DNA from: Mycobacterium sp. MFM001 | Lineage (GTDB): Bacteria; Actinomycetota; Actinomycetes; Mycobacteriales; Mycobacteriaceae | Assembly (NCBI RefSeq): GCF_003402475.1 | Contig: NZ_BFAB01000023.1 | Location: 1-36,634, forward strand | DNA: 36,634 nt | Direction of reading: 5' to 3' | Shown: positions 9,001 to 15,900 of the stretch, one piece after another | Position numbering within the stretch: the first letter of the stretch is position 1 | Layout: each line of letters starts with the position of its first letter | The notes under the pieces: generated by a model | What the model saw: the letters and a program-made list of their open reading frames with translations, nothing else | The model's database searches: none | Told to the model about the DNA's origin: nothing | Position numbers and translations under genes: made by a program

Positions 9001-11745
9001 AGCGCGTTGTGGGTTTCCTCCACGAATCAGTTGGTGTTGATCGTTCACCATTTGGCCGTTGATGGGATGTCGTGGCGGATTGTGTTGGAGGACCTCAACA
9101 TTGGCTGGGCCCAGCATCGCGATGGGCAGCCGGTGATGCTGCCGGCGACGGGGACGTCATTTGTCCGTTGGGCGTCGGTTTTGGCTGAGTATGCGCGCCA
9201 CCCGGAGGTGGTGGGCCTGGCGGAGAGGTGGCGGCAGGTGGCGGCGACCCCGGCGGCGCTGCCCGCAGTGCAACCTGCGGTGGATACATTCGCCACGGCG
9301 GGGCAGTTGTCGGTAGGGCTGGATCTGCAGACCACCCGCATGCTGCTCGGTGAGGTGCCGGCGGCGTTTCATGCCGGGGTGCACGACATTTTGTTGATCG
9401 CATTCGGGTTGGCAGTGGCGCAGTTTTTGGGCGACCCCGGCGCGCCGATCGGCATCGATGTAGAGGGTCACGGCCGCCAGGAGGAGCTGGGCCCCGATGT
9501 GGACCTGTCGCGCACGGTGGGGTGGTTTACCACCAAATACCCGGTGTCGTTGGCGGCCGGTGGGCTGTCCTGGGCGCAGGTGATAGCCGGTGAAGCCGCG
9601 TTGGGGGCGCTGATCAAGGACCTCAAAGAGCAGCTTCGGGCCCTGCCGGATGGTTTGACCTATGGTGTGCTGCGCTATTTGAACACCGATGTTGACCTGG
9701 CCGGGCCTGACCCGGCGATCGGGTTTAACTATCTGGGCCGTGTGGGCGGCACGGCGGGCGAGGTGTCCGGGGAGGGGTGGCGGCTCTGCCAGGATGGCTT
9801 GTCGGTGATCGGCGCTGCCGCGGCTATCCCCGTGGCGCTGGCGCACACCGTGGAGCTCAACGCCGTCACCGTCGACACCGACACGGGCCCGCAGCTGCAT
9901 GCTAATTGGACGTGGGCGCCATCGGCGCTCGATGAGGCGCAGGTCGATCGATTGGGCCGGTTCTGGTTTGAGGCCCTGGCCGGTATCTGTGCGCATGTGC
10001 GCGCCGGTGGCGGTGGGTTGACACCGTCGGACATCGCGCCAGTCCGGTTAGGGCAGCAGCAGATCGACGAGCTGTGCGGGCGATATGAGGTCGCCGATAT
10101 TTTGCCGTTGACTCCTTTGCAGCAGGGGCTGCTGTTTCATGCCGCCGCGCCGGGTAGCGATGATGTATATGCGGTGCAGTTCGATTTCACCATCGCGGGC
10201 CGGCTTGATCGGCACCGGCTGCGTGATGCGGTGCAGATGGCGGTCAACCGGCATCCCAATGTGGCGGCCCGATTCTGTGAACAGTTCGACGAGCCGGTGC
10301 AGATCATCCCGGCCGATCCGGTTGTGCCGTGGCGGTATGTCGATGTTGATGGCAGCGCTGACTGTGATGAGCAGATCGAGGCGTTGTGTGCGGCTGAACG
10401 TGCCGCGGTCTACGACCTGGCCGGCCGGCCGGCGTTTCGGGCGGCGTTGATCCGCACCGCAGAGGATCGGCATCGGTTTGTGCTGACTAATCATCACATC
10501 GTGCTCGATGGCTGGTCGACGGCGAACCTGCTGGGGGAGATTTTCGCCGGCTATTACGGGCAGCGGCTGGCGGCGCCCGCGCCGTATCGCAGCTTTGTCA
10601 CCTGGTTGGCCGAGCGTGACCTTGATGCGGCCCGCGCGGTGTGGGGTGAGGTGTTTGACGGTTTTGACACCCCGACGTTGGTGGGGTCGCCGGATCGGTG
10701 GGGGCTGGGGCGGCGAGGCCTGGCATCGGTTCGGGTGCCCGAGCAGATCAGCGGCGCGGTTGGTGAGTTGGCGCGCTCGCATCACACCACCGTCAGCACT
10801 GTGTTGCAGGCGGCCTGGGCGCAGGTGTTGTCATGGTTGACCGGCCAGCGTGATGTCGCCTTCGGTGCGGTGGTTTCGGGTCGGCCGGCCGAGCTGGCCG
10901 GTGCGGACTCGATGGTGGGGCTGTTGATCAACACGGTGCCGGTGCGGGCGCGCATCACGCCGGCCACCACCACCTCCAAGCTGCTGGATCAGCTGCAAAC
11001 CGCCCACACCCATACCCTGGAGCATCAGCATCTGGCGCTCACCGAGATTCACCGCATCAGCGGTCACGAGCAGCTGTTCGATACCGTTTTCGTCTACGAG
11101 AACTACCCGGTCGACACCGCGGCGTTGTCGGGCGACCACGAGTTGGACATCACCGGGTTCACCGGCCGCGACTACTACCACTACCCGTTGACCATCCAAG
11201 CCGCGCCGGGCCGCGAATTGGAACTTCGCGTTCAATTTCGCACGGATGTTTTCGATGCAGAAACCGTCGGCACGCTGATCGAGCGGTTGCAGCGAGTGTT
11301 GGTGGCCATGACCGCCGACCCCAACCAGCGGCTCTCATCGATGGACCTGCTCGACCAGCAGAATCGGCGCACCCGCCTGCAGGGTTGGGGCAATCGGATG
11401 GCGATGACCCAACCCGCAACCACGCCGGTGTCGACACCCGAATATCATGACAACGGCGGCGGCCATCGCCCCCCGGCTACTCCGGTCGAGCAGATCCTGG
11501 TCGACATCTACGCCCAGGTCCTGGGGGTAGACCGCGTCGGAGTCGATGATTCGTTTTTCCAGCTCGGCGGGGATTCGCTTTCCGCGATGCGGGCGATCGC
11601 CGCAATCAACACAGCATTTGATATCCACCTCGCGGTGCCCGCGTTATTCGACGCGCCGACCGTTAGAAGCTTGAGCCAGCAGTTGGGCCGACATGCCGCC
11701 TCGGTGGAAGAAGTTCCGGACGTGACTCCGGCCAGCGATCTGTAA
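1..11745 (+). CDS. Multimodular non-ribosomal peptide synthetase, 3' part (5' end outside window)
   Basis: The frame is open from base 1, so the gene starts upstream; 3914 residues are visible (numbered here from nt 1). Domain order: end of a condensation (C) domain (1 to about 140); A1 (about 165-645; TSGTTGMPKG near 314, NAYGPTETT near 447, NGKLD near 641); PCP1 (Ser697 in GGDS); C2 (HHIAADG, His882-883); A2; PCP2 (Ser1770); C3 (His1955-1956); A3; PCP3 (Ser2844); epimerase-type domain (HHLAVDGMSW, His3016-3017, later FNYLGR); C4 (LPLTPLQQGLLFHA near 3366, HHIVLDG His3498-3499); PCP4 (Ser3859). C1 and C4 resemble D-accepting C domains; C2 and C3 resemble L-L ones. Specificity codes read by alignment to GrsA: A1 DTWVIAAMAK (Phe-like), A2 and A3 DFWSVGMVHK (Thr). 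There is no A domain in the last module and no thioesterase or reductase domain. The product is probably a (lipo)peptide; it does not match classical GPL synthetases. Confidence 0.95.
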   Translation: MNTVPVRACLTAASTIADLLDQLQGAYNDTFEHQHLALNEIHRVTGHDQLFDTVFVYENYPIDTAALSGDHELAITGVSSRESTHYPLTLAAQPGNELHLRVGYDTDVFDAQSIEALIKRFQRVLVAMTAEPTRRLSSMDLLDAGERAQLEAWGNRAVLTQPTPPSASIPVLFAAQVARTPDAVAISCGTDSRTYREVEEAANQLAHLLAGHGVGPGESVALLLERSAQAVVAILAVLKTGAAYLPIDPVTPSARIGFMLDDAAPAAAITTTGLAEGLEGRDLLVIDVDDPRIPDHPGTGLPAPAGGDIAYIIYTSGTTGMPKGVAVTHDNVIQLLESRYGPDTYLPAMGVWPQCHSYGFDTSVWEIWDALLHGRRVVVVPDSVRRSPEDFHALLVAEQVSVLVQTPSAVAVLSPEGLESVPLIVAGEACPAEVVDRWSQGRVMINAYGPTETTMAVMLSAPLSPGSGVPPIGSPVSGAALFVLDGWLRPVPAGVVGELYVAGRGLACGYVGRAGLTGARFVACPFGGAEAPGQRMYRTGDLVRWRADGQLDYVGRADEQVKIRGYRIELGEVQAALSGLDGVDQAVVIAREDRPGDKRLVGYVTGTVDPVGARTELAERLPAYMVPAAVVVVEALPLTPNGKLDTRALPEPEYTGLERYRAPSNAIEDILAGIYAQVLGIERVGVDDSFFDLGGDSISAMRLVAAVNTAMDAGIAVRTVFEAPSVAQLAPRIGEQAGRLQPLVAVERPAVVPLSFAQNRLWFLDQLRGPSAVYNMAVALRLRGRLDAQALGAALADVVGRHESLRTVFAAPEGIPQQLVVPAERVDFGWQIIDATGWPDSRLGEAIDTAARHEFDLSTEIPLRARLFRIADEEHVLVAVMHHIAADGWSVGPLVGDLGVAYASRCAGHDPSWAPLPVQYVDYTLWQRAQLGDLADSDSAIAAQLGYWEQALAGMPERLQLPTDRPYPPVADYRGGSVVVDWPAELQQQIRRVAREHNVTSFMVVQAALAVLLAKISANSDVAVGFSIAGRGDPALDELVGFFVNTLVLRVDLAGDPSVAELLAQVRGRSLAAYEHQDVPFEVLVERLNPTRSLAHHPLVQVVLAWQNFAGQDNDPTAGVALGDLQVTPLPIETRTARMDLTFSLIERWSEGGEPAGISGAVEFRTDVFDAGSIGALIERFQRVLVALTADPGRRLSSVDVLDEAELSRLDGWGNRAVLTAPALPSVSIPALFAAQVTRTPEAAAVTFEGRSMTYRELEEAANRLAHLLAGHGVGPGERVALLLERSVEAIVAILAVLKTGAAYLPIDPAHPSARIGFVLDDAAPIAAITTTGLAERLDGHEVAVIDINDASVDAQPSTAVPGPAPDDIAYLIYTSGTTGVPKGVAIPHRNVTGLLETLDADLGLAGQVWTQAHSLAFDFSVWEIFGALLHGGRLVVVPDAVVRSPEDLLALLVNEQVSVLSQTPSAFNALQTADALSPELGHQFKLETVVFGGEALEPQRLGTWLGNHPGSPRIVNMYGITETTVHASLREIVEADVDGTASPIGVPLAHLGFFVLDGWLRPVPAGVVGELYVAGAGLACGYVGRAGLTGSRFVACPFGGSGAPGIRMYRTGDLVRWGADGQLAYLGRADEQVKIRGYRIELGEIQAALAGLDGVEQAVVIAREDRPGDKRLVGYVTGTADPAGMREKLAERLPAYMVPAVVVVVDALPLTPNGKLDTRALPAPEYQEVDRYRAPTTPTEDILTGIYAQVLGLERVGVDDSFFDLGGDSLSAMRLIAAVNTGLDARLSVRTVFEAPTVAQLAPRIGGDGDRFAPLMPVERPAVVPLSFAQSRLWFIDQLHGPSPVYNMPVALRLRGRLDADALDAALADVAGRQESLRTMFPAVEGIPQQLVVAPERVDFGWDVIDATGWSEGRLGEAINAAARYSFDLASEIPLRARLFRISDDEHVLAAVVHHIAADGWSISPLMRDLGVAYASRCAGRAPDWAGLAVQYVDYTLWQRAQLGDLDDSESPIAGQLAYWEDALAGMPERLQLPTDRPYPPVADYRGASVVLDWPAELQQRIARAAREHNATSFMVVQAALVMLLSKVSASSDVAVGFPIAGRGDPALDELVGFFVNTLVLRVDLGGDPTVTELLAQVRARSLAAYEHQDVPFEVLVERLNPSRSLTHHPLVQVMLAWQNFAGQDSDPAGGLTLGDLQVSEMPVDTRTARMDLVFSLRERWSEAGEPAGIGGGVEFRTDIFDQESIEALIERLQRVLAVMTADPGRRLSSVDVLDEAEHARLDEIGNRTVLIQPAAPAVSIPALFAAQVARAPEAVAISCGECSWTYRELDEAANRMAHLLAGQGVGPGERVALLLSRSAEAVAAILAVLKTGAAYLPIDPVMPAARMQFMVADAAPIAAITTTELADRLDGHDLLVIDADDPRIDTQPSTGLPTPAADEIAYLIYTSGTTGVPKGVAVAHHNVTRLLESLDSDLELSPGQVWTQAHSLAFDFSVWEIFGALLHGGRLVVVPESVVRSPEDLHDLLVAEQVSVLSQTPSAFYALQTVDALQPERGGQLKLETVVFGGEALEPHRLATWLRNRPGLPRMINMYGITETTVHASFREIVDGDANSKASPIGVPLAHLGFFVLDGWLRPVPAGVVGELYVAGSGLAYGYVRRAGLTGSRFVACPFGGAGAPGIRMYRTGDLVCWGADGQLRYVGRADEQVKIRGYRIELGEVQAALSGLDGVEQAVVIAREDRPGDKRLVGYVTGTADPATARAALGERLPAYMVPAAVVVLEALPLTVNGKLDTRALPAPEYQEVDRYRAPATATQEILAGIYAQVLGLERVGVDESFFELGGDSILSMQVVARARAAGLVCRPRDVFVEQTVAGLARVAGASDGVAGVVDEGVGPVAATPIMCWLQGLEGPVEQFNQTVLVQAPAGVTEADVAVLLQALLDRHAMLRARVEDDGVGAWALRVPEAGSVDARGCLYSVDVLSDEALIAARSRLDPAAGVMLSALWVSSTNQLVLIVHHLAVDGMSWRIVLEDLNIGWAQHRDGQPVMLPATGTSFVRWASVLAEYARHPEVVGLAERWRQVAATPAALPAVQPAVDTFATAGQLSVGLDLQTTRMLLGEVPAAFHAGVHDILLIAFGLAVAQFLGDPGAPIGIDVEGHGRQEELGPDVDLSRTVGWFTTKYPVSLAAGGLSWAQVIAGEAALGALIKDLKEQLRALPDGLTYGVLRYLNTDVDLAGPDPAIGFNYLGRVGGTAGEVSGEGWRLCQDGLSVIGAAAAIPVALAHTVELNAVTVDTDTGPQLHANWTWAPSALDEAQVDRLGRFWFEALAGICAHVRAGGGGLTPSDIAPVRLGQQQIDELCGRYEVADILPLTPLQQGLLFHAAAPGSDDVYAVQFDFTIAGRLDRHRLRDAVQMAVNRHPNVAARFCEQFDEPVQIIPADPVVPWRYVDVDGSADCDEQIEALCAAERAAVYDLAGRPAFRAALIRTAEDRHRFVLTNHHIVLDGWSTANLLGEIFAGYYGQRLAAPAPYRSFVTWLAERDLDAARAVWGEVFDGFDTPTLVGSPDRWGLGRRGLASVRVPEQISGAVGELARSHHTTVSTVLQAAWAQVLSWLTGQRDVAFGAVVSGRPAELAGADSMVGLLINTVPVRARITPATTTSKLLDQLQTAHTHTLEHQHLALTEIHRISGHEQLFDTVFVYENYPVDTAALSGDHELDITGFTGRDYYHYPLTIQAAPGRELELRVQFRTDVFDAETVGTLIERLQRVLVAMTADPNQRLSSMDLLDQQNRRTRLQGWGNRMAMTQPATTPVSTPEYHDNGGGHRPPATPVEQILVDIYAQVLGVDRVGVDDSFFQLGGDSLSAMRAIAAINTAFDIHLAVPALFDAPTVRSLSQQLGRHAASVEEVPDVTPASDL
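1447..8600 (+). repeat. Tandem NRPS module repeats, period about 3.22 kb
   Basis: The three C-A-PCP modules are long direct repeats. The stretch coding for VLDGWLRPVPAGVVGELYVAG begins at 1447, 4666 and 7888, spaced 3219 and 3222 bp. The start of the C domains (VVPLSFAQ) recurs at 2251 and 5470. A2 and A3 are the closest pair. Repeats of this kind are expected to recombine and can be collapsed by short-read assembly. Confidence 0.85.
11405..11470 (+). other. Scar of a lost adenylation domain in the terminal NRPS module
   Basis: In the other modules the C domain ends in a WGNRAVLTQP-type linker, then about 490 residues of A domain begin at IPALFAAQ and end at LPAPEY just before the PCP linker. 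In the terminal module the same upstream linker (GWGNRMAMTQPATTPVS) runs straight into TPEY and then a PCP linker (RPPATPVEQIL). The join falls near 11428-11442. The frame is intact and both flanks align with the complete modules, so this looks like a clean in-frame loss of the A domain and not a frameshift. Whether it is ancient and functional cannot be told from this sequence alone. Confidence 0.8.
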
Positions 11746-11776
11746 GACCACGCTGGCGATATTCAGGTCCAGGTCG

Positions 11777-12451
11777 TTACCACATACATGGCACCAGGCG
11801 ATAGCGAACCTTCTGCGTGTACTCACGGTACCCGTCCAACTCTTCCTGGAGCAGCCTCTCCTCGTCGCGGATGCGCAAGGCGAGCACGATCAGGCCGGGT
11901 ATGACCAAGCCGAGCCCCCAGTAGGAACCAAGCGCAAGGGGGATGCCAACCATCATGATCACGTTGCCGGTGTACATAGGGTGGCGCACCAGTCGGTACA
12001 GACCGCTGGAAACGAGCTTCTGGTCCGCCTCCACCCGGACAGTTGCGGCGGCATAGCTGTTCTGAATGGTCACCAGCATTACGACACCCACTCCAACGGC
12101 TACCAGAACATCACCGGCCAAGCAGATTGCCGTCGACACCGGCGACCAGCCAAAGCGATGGTCAAGGGCGCTGACCACGATTATTGCTGCCAGCGCCAAG
12201 TACCAGCCTGCAATAATGGCCTTCTGCATCATTCGGGTCTCTGCTATCGGCCCCGCACGCCTCCGTCGCTCAAGCGCAACGGGATTCGTGCGCAGCAAGT
12301 AGATGCCGGGGATCCACCCCGAAAGGGCAACCACCAGCAGGAAAACCCATGCTTGCGAGTAATTGAACGTGCCTGCTGGCAAGAACAGCAGCAAGCCGGC
12401 CACGGCAAGCCAAACAAGATCGAATACCAGCGTTCTAGGAATGGTTTTCAC
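11777..12451 (-). CDS. ICMT/PEMT-like integral membrane methyltransferase
   Basis: A 224-residue membrane protein with about five hydrophobic segments. Its C-terminal half has the signature of the isoprenylcysteine carboxyl methyltransferase / phospholipid methyltransferase-like family: RHPMYTGN near residue 160, then RIRDEERLLQEELDGYREY and a YRLVP tail, which form the SAM-binding pocket in this family. Members methylate carboxyl or other groups of membrane-bound substrates. The start is GTG at 12451, chosen because AAGGAGG lies 4 nt upstream and the hydrophobic N-terminus begins there. It converges on the NRPS (31 nt between stop codons) and follows an IS21 remnant that may have displaced its original promoter. 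A role in methylating the peptide product is possible but is only inference from position; the family is common in mycobacteria in unrelated contexts. Confidence 0.85.
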   Translation of the reverse strand: MKTIPRTLVFDLVWLAVAGLLLFLPAGTFNYSQAWVFLLVVALSGWIPGIYLLRTNPVALERRRRAGPIAETRMMQKAIIAGWYLALAAIIVVSALDHRFGWSPVSTAICLAGDVLVAVGVGVVMLVTIQNSYAAATVRVEADQKLVSSGLYRLVRHPMYTGNVIMMVGIPLALGSYWGLGLVIPGLIVLALRIRDEERLLQEELDGYREYTQKVRYRLVPCMW

Positions 12452-12455
12452 GGAT

Positions 12456-12462
12456 CCTCCTT
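12456..12462 (-). promoter_or_regulatory. Ribosome binding site of the ICMT-like gene
   Basis: AAGGAGG on the minus strand, 4 nt before the GTG at 12451. The TAA stop of the upstream chimeric reading frame (12461-12463) lies inside this site, so if that frame is translated the two would be coupled. Confidence 0.7.
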
Positions 12463-12712
12463 ACCCGTCCGTCCGGTACCGCACGGCAACAGCGCACATC
12501 GCAGCGCCAAAAGCCGCTACTCCCAGCGCAGCATCGATTGCCAGCAGCCACAGCAGCGGCGCAGAACTGAAACTACCGCCACCGGCCTCAGCGCGCTCAA
12601 CAGCACGTTTGACCGTCTTATGGGTGGTGCCGCACAACTCCGCGGCAGCTCGATAGGTACCGACTTCCCGATAGGTCGAGATGATGTTCATACGCTCCCT
12701 TGCAGACTTCAA
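12461..12712 (-). pseudogene. IS21-family IstA transposase, N-terminal fragment fused to an unrelated tail
   Basis: From a TTG at 12712 (or ATG at 12691) the frame reads KSARERMNIISTYREVG and continues to GTTHKTVKRAVERAEAG. This is the N-terminal helix-turn-helix part of mycobacterial IS21-type IstA proteins. Similarity stops near 12578, after about 45 residues; the family is normally about 400-500 residues. The frame then runs on through about 38 codons of unrelated, largely hydrophobic sequence (LLWLLAIDAALGVAAFGAA) to TAA at 12461. The rest of istA and the istB ATPase gene are absent. The tail may be the end of another truncated gene or chance coding. A functional product is unlikely. Confidence 0.75.
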
Positions 12713-12905
12713 TGGAACTCCCTGGGCGGTGCAGGTGACTGTTGGAGCAATCATCGTCACCGCCCAGGCCACGAGCTCCCCGGACCGACACGACACGCAA
12801 GGGGATTGAGGACTTCTACCTGGCCACAAAGGGGGGACATCCAACTGGCCATCAGCGGGGACGTACAGCTGGCCATAAACGGGGAATTTCACATGGCCAC
12901 GGACA
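12578..12905 (-). mobile_element. Remnant of an IS21-family insertion sequence (left end plus start of istA)
   Basis: One terminal region with repeated TGGCCA units (12821-12899) precedes the start of an istA gene on the same strand, which is the normal order at the left end of IS21 elements. Everything beyond istA codon 45 is missing, and no right end was found before the ICMT-like gene. The outer end (minus strand TGTCCGTGGCCA from 12905) directly follows the stop codon of the PKS gene at 12906. The element is dead, but it marks a past insertion and deletion between the PKS and the methyltransferase. Confidence 0.75.
12821..12899 (-). repeat. Four terminal repeats of the IS21-type element
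   Basis: TGGCCA occurs at 12821, 12846, 12870 and 12894, a period of 24-25 bp. Reading the minus strand, each unit is close to NTGGCCAnnTnnAnnTCCCC. Multiple terminal repeats are typical of IS21-family ends, where they serve as transposase binding sites. Confidence 0.8.
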
Positions 12906-15900
12906 TCAGGCCGCGCCTGCGGGCGCGAGCTTTTCGTGCAGCAGGCCCGCCAAACCACGGATCGTGCCGATGCTGGTCAGGTCGGCGGGGTTGATGCGTA
13001 TTCCGGTTTCCGATTCGATGCGGGTACGCAGCTCGAGGGCACCCAGCGAGTCCAGGCCGTACTCGGAGAGCGGGCGGTCCGGGTCGATGCTGCGGCGCAG
13101 GATCAGGCTGACCTGATCGGAGATCATGCGCCGCAACCGGGTGGGCCACTCGTCTGCAGGCAGCTCTTCGAGCTCGGCAAGGAATTTGCTTGTGCCCGCG
13201 GCGTTTTGGCCCATCGAACGGAATACCTCGGCGAACGGGGTGCGCTCGGCGAACGCGGCCAACCACGGTGCACCGGTGACGGGCGCGTAGCCGCTGTAGG
13301 CGCGGTCGTGGCGCAGCAGCGCTTCCAGCGCGTAGGCGCCCTCGTCGGGAGCGATGGCCATGCCGGCAGCGCCCTCCGCCAGGTCGGTGGCGCGGCCGAT
13401 CTCGGCCCAGGCACCCCAGGCGATCGCGGTCGCCGGCAGGCCCTGCGACCGGCGCCAGCGGGTGAAGGCGTCGAGCCAGCTGTTGGCCGCGGCGTAGGCG
13501 CCCTGTCCCGGCGAGCCCACCAGCGCGGCTGCCGACGAGAACGAGCAGAACCAGTCCAGCGGCTGCTCAGCGGTGGCGGTGTGCAAGTTCCACGCCCCGT
13601 AAACCTTTGGCGCCCAGTCACGCTCGACGAGCTCATCGGTGATGTTGGTTAGTGTGGCGTCCTCGATCACCGCCGCCAGATGCAACACACCGCGCACCGG
13701 CAGCCCGGTAGCGGTCGCTGCGGTGACCAACCGCTGCGCCGTCCCGGCCTCGGCGATGTCGCCGTTCTCTACGACGACGTCGGCGCCGAGCGCGCGAATG
13801 CGCTCGATGGTCTGCTGCGCCTCCGGTGTCGGCTGCGAGCGCGACGACAACACGATGCGTCCAGCGCCGGCCGCTGCCATCTTCTCGGCCAGGAACAAGC
13901 CCAGGCCCCCGAGCCCGCCGGTCACGACGTAGGCGCCGTCGCCGCGGAACACCGGCACCTGCTCGGGCGGCACCACCACCCGGCTGTGCCCGGTGTGCGG
14001 GATGTCGAGCACGAGCTTGCCGATGTGCTCGGCGGCGCTCATCACCCGAATGGCGGTGGGCGCCTCGGCCAGCGGGTAGTGCGTGCTCTCCGGCATCGGC
14101 AACGTGCCGTCAGCGGTGAGCTGGTACACCCTTTCCAGCACTCCGCGCAGCCGGTCCGGGTGCGTGGCGGTCATCAGCGCCAGGTCGACGCCGTAGAACG
14201 CGAGGTTGCGCCGGAACGGGAAAAGCCCCAACCGGGTGTCGCCGTAGATGTCGCGTTTACCGATCTCGATGAACCGCCCGCCGTAGGCCAGTAGTTCGAG
14301 GCCCGCTCGCTGGGCGGCGCCGGTGACCGAGTTGAGCACGATATCCACGCCGTACCCGTCGGTGTCACGGCGAATCCCGTCGGCGAACGCCAGGCTTCGC
14401 GAGTCGTAGACGTGCTCAATCCCCATGTCGCGCAACAACTGCCGGCGCTGCTCACTGCCCGCGGTGGCGAAAATCTCGGCACCCGCGGCGCGGGCGATCG
14501 CGATGGCTGCCTGCCCCACGCCGCCGGTGCCGGAGTGGATCAACACTTTGTCGCCGCTCGTGATGCGCGCCAAGTCGTGCAGGCCGTACCAGGCGGTGGC
14601 CGTCGCGGTGGTTACCGCCGCCGCTTGGGCGTCGGAAAGCCCGTCGGGCAGCGGGACGGCCAGCCGCGCGTCGCACGTGACGAACGTGCCCCAGCAGCCG
14701 TCGGGCGACAGACCCCCGACATGGTCGCCCACCTTGTGGTCCGTCACGTCCGGTCCGACCGCGGTCACCACCCCGGCGAAGTCGGTGCCCAGCTGCGGCA
14801 GGTGCCCCTCGATGGCGGGGTAGCGACCGAACGCCACCAGCACGTCGGCGAAGTTGATGCTCGACGCGCTGACCGCGACCTCGATCTTCCCCGGCCCCGG
14901 CGAAACCCGGTCGCGCGCAACCAGTTCCATCGACTCCAGGTCGCCGGACGTGCGGATCTGCAGGCGCATGCCGTCGCATTCGTGGTTGGCGACGGTGGTC
15001 TTACGGTCCTCCGGCAACAGCGGCGCAGCCGACAACCGCGCTGTGTACCACGCGCCGTTGCGCCAGGCGGTTTCGTCCTCGTCGGAGTCGACCAGCAGTT
15101 GGCGCGCCAACTGCTCGGCGTCGACGGCGTCGTCCACGTCGATCTGGCTGGCGCGCAAGTGCGGATGCTCGGTGCCGATCACCCGCATCAAACCGCGCAG
15201 CCCGGCCTGCTCCAGGTTCGGCCGGTCGCCGGCCAGCACCACCTGGGCGTTGCGGGTCACCAGGTACACCCGCGGCGACTCGCCAGGCAGCTCCGGCAAT
15301 TGGCGGGCGACCCGCACCAGATGCTGCACATACTCGCGACCCAGCAGTGGGGAGTGGTCCACGGCGTCACCGTTTTTCGGTCCCGTCAGGATCACCACAC
15401 CGCTGAAGCCGCCGGCACTCAATTGATTTTGCAGCTGTTTGCGGTTGGATTCATGGTCGGCGTGCGGTGGCCAGCACATCGTGGTGCATTGTGCGCCATA
15501 GTTTTTCAGGGCGTCGGTCAACCTGGTGGCCACCACGTCGGCGGTGGCGGTGGTGCTGATCAGCAGCCAGCTGCTGGCATCGTCGGTGTCGGCCTCGGGC
15601 AATTCCCGCAGTCGCCATTCCAGGCTCAGCAGGCGCTCGTTGAGCGTCCGCTCTTTCTGGACGTTGCCGGAGGCCCTGGCGCCCCACCGCGCGCCCTGCA
15701 GGGTGAGAAGAACCGCTCCGTGTTCGTCGAGCAGTTCGAAGTCGGCCTCGACCCCGGTCGAATCGGCTTTGTTCACCACCGTGTAGCAGTAGCGGGCATT
15801 GCGAACCGGCCCGTAGACGCGTATCCGGCGGGCACCCTGCGGCAATCCCAGCACTTCTTCGCTGAGGGCCTTGACCCCCGGATGCGACTCGATGCACTGG

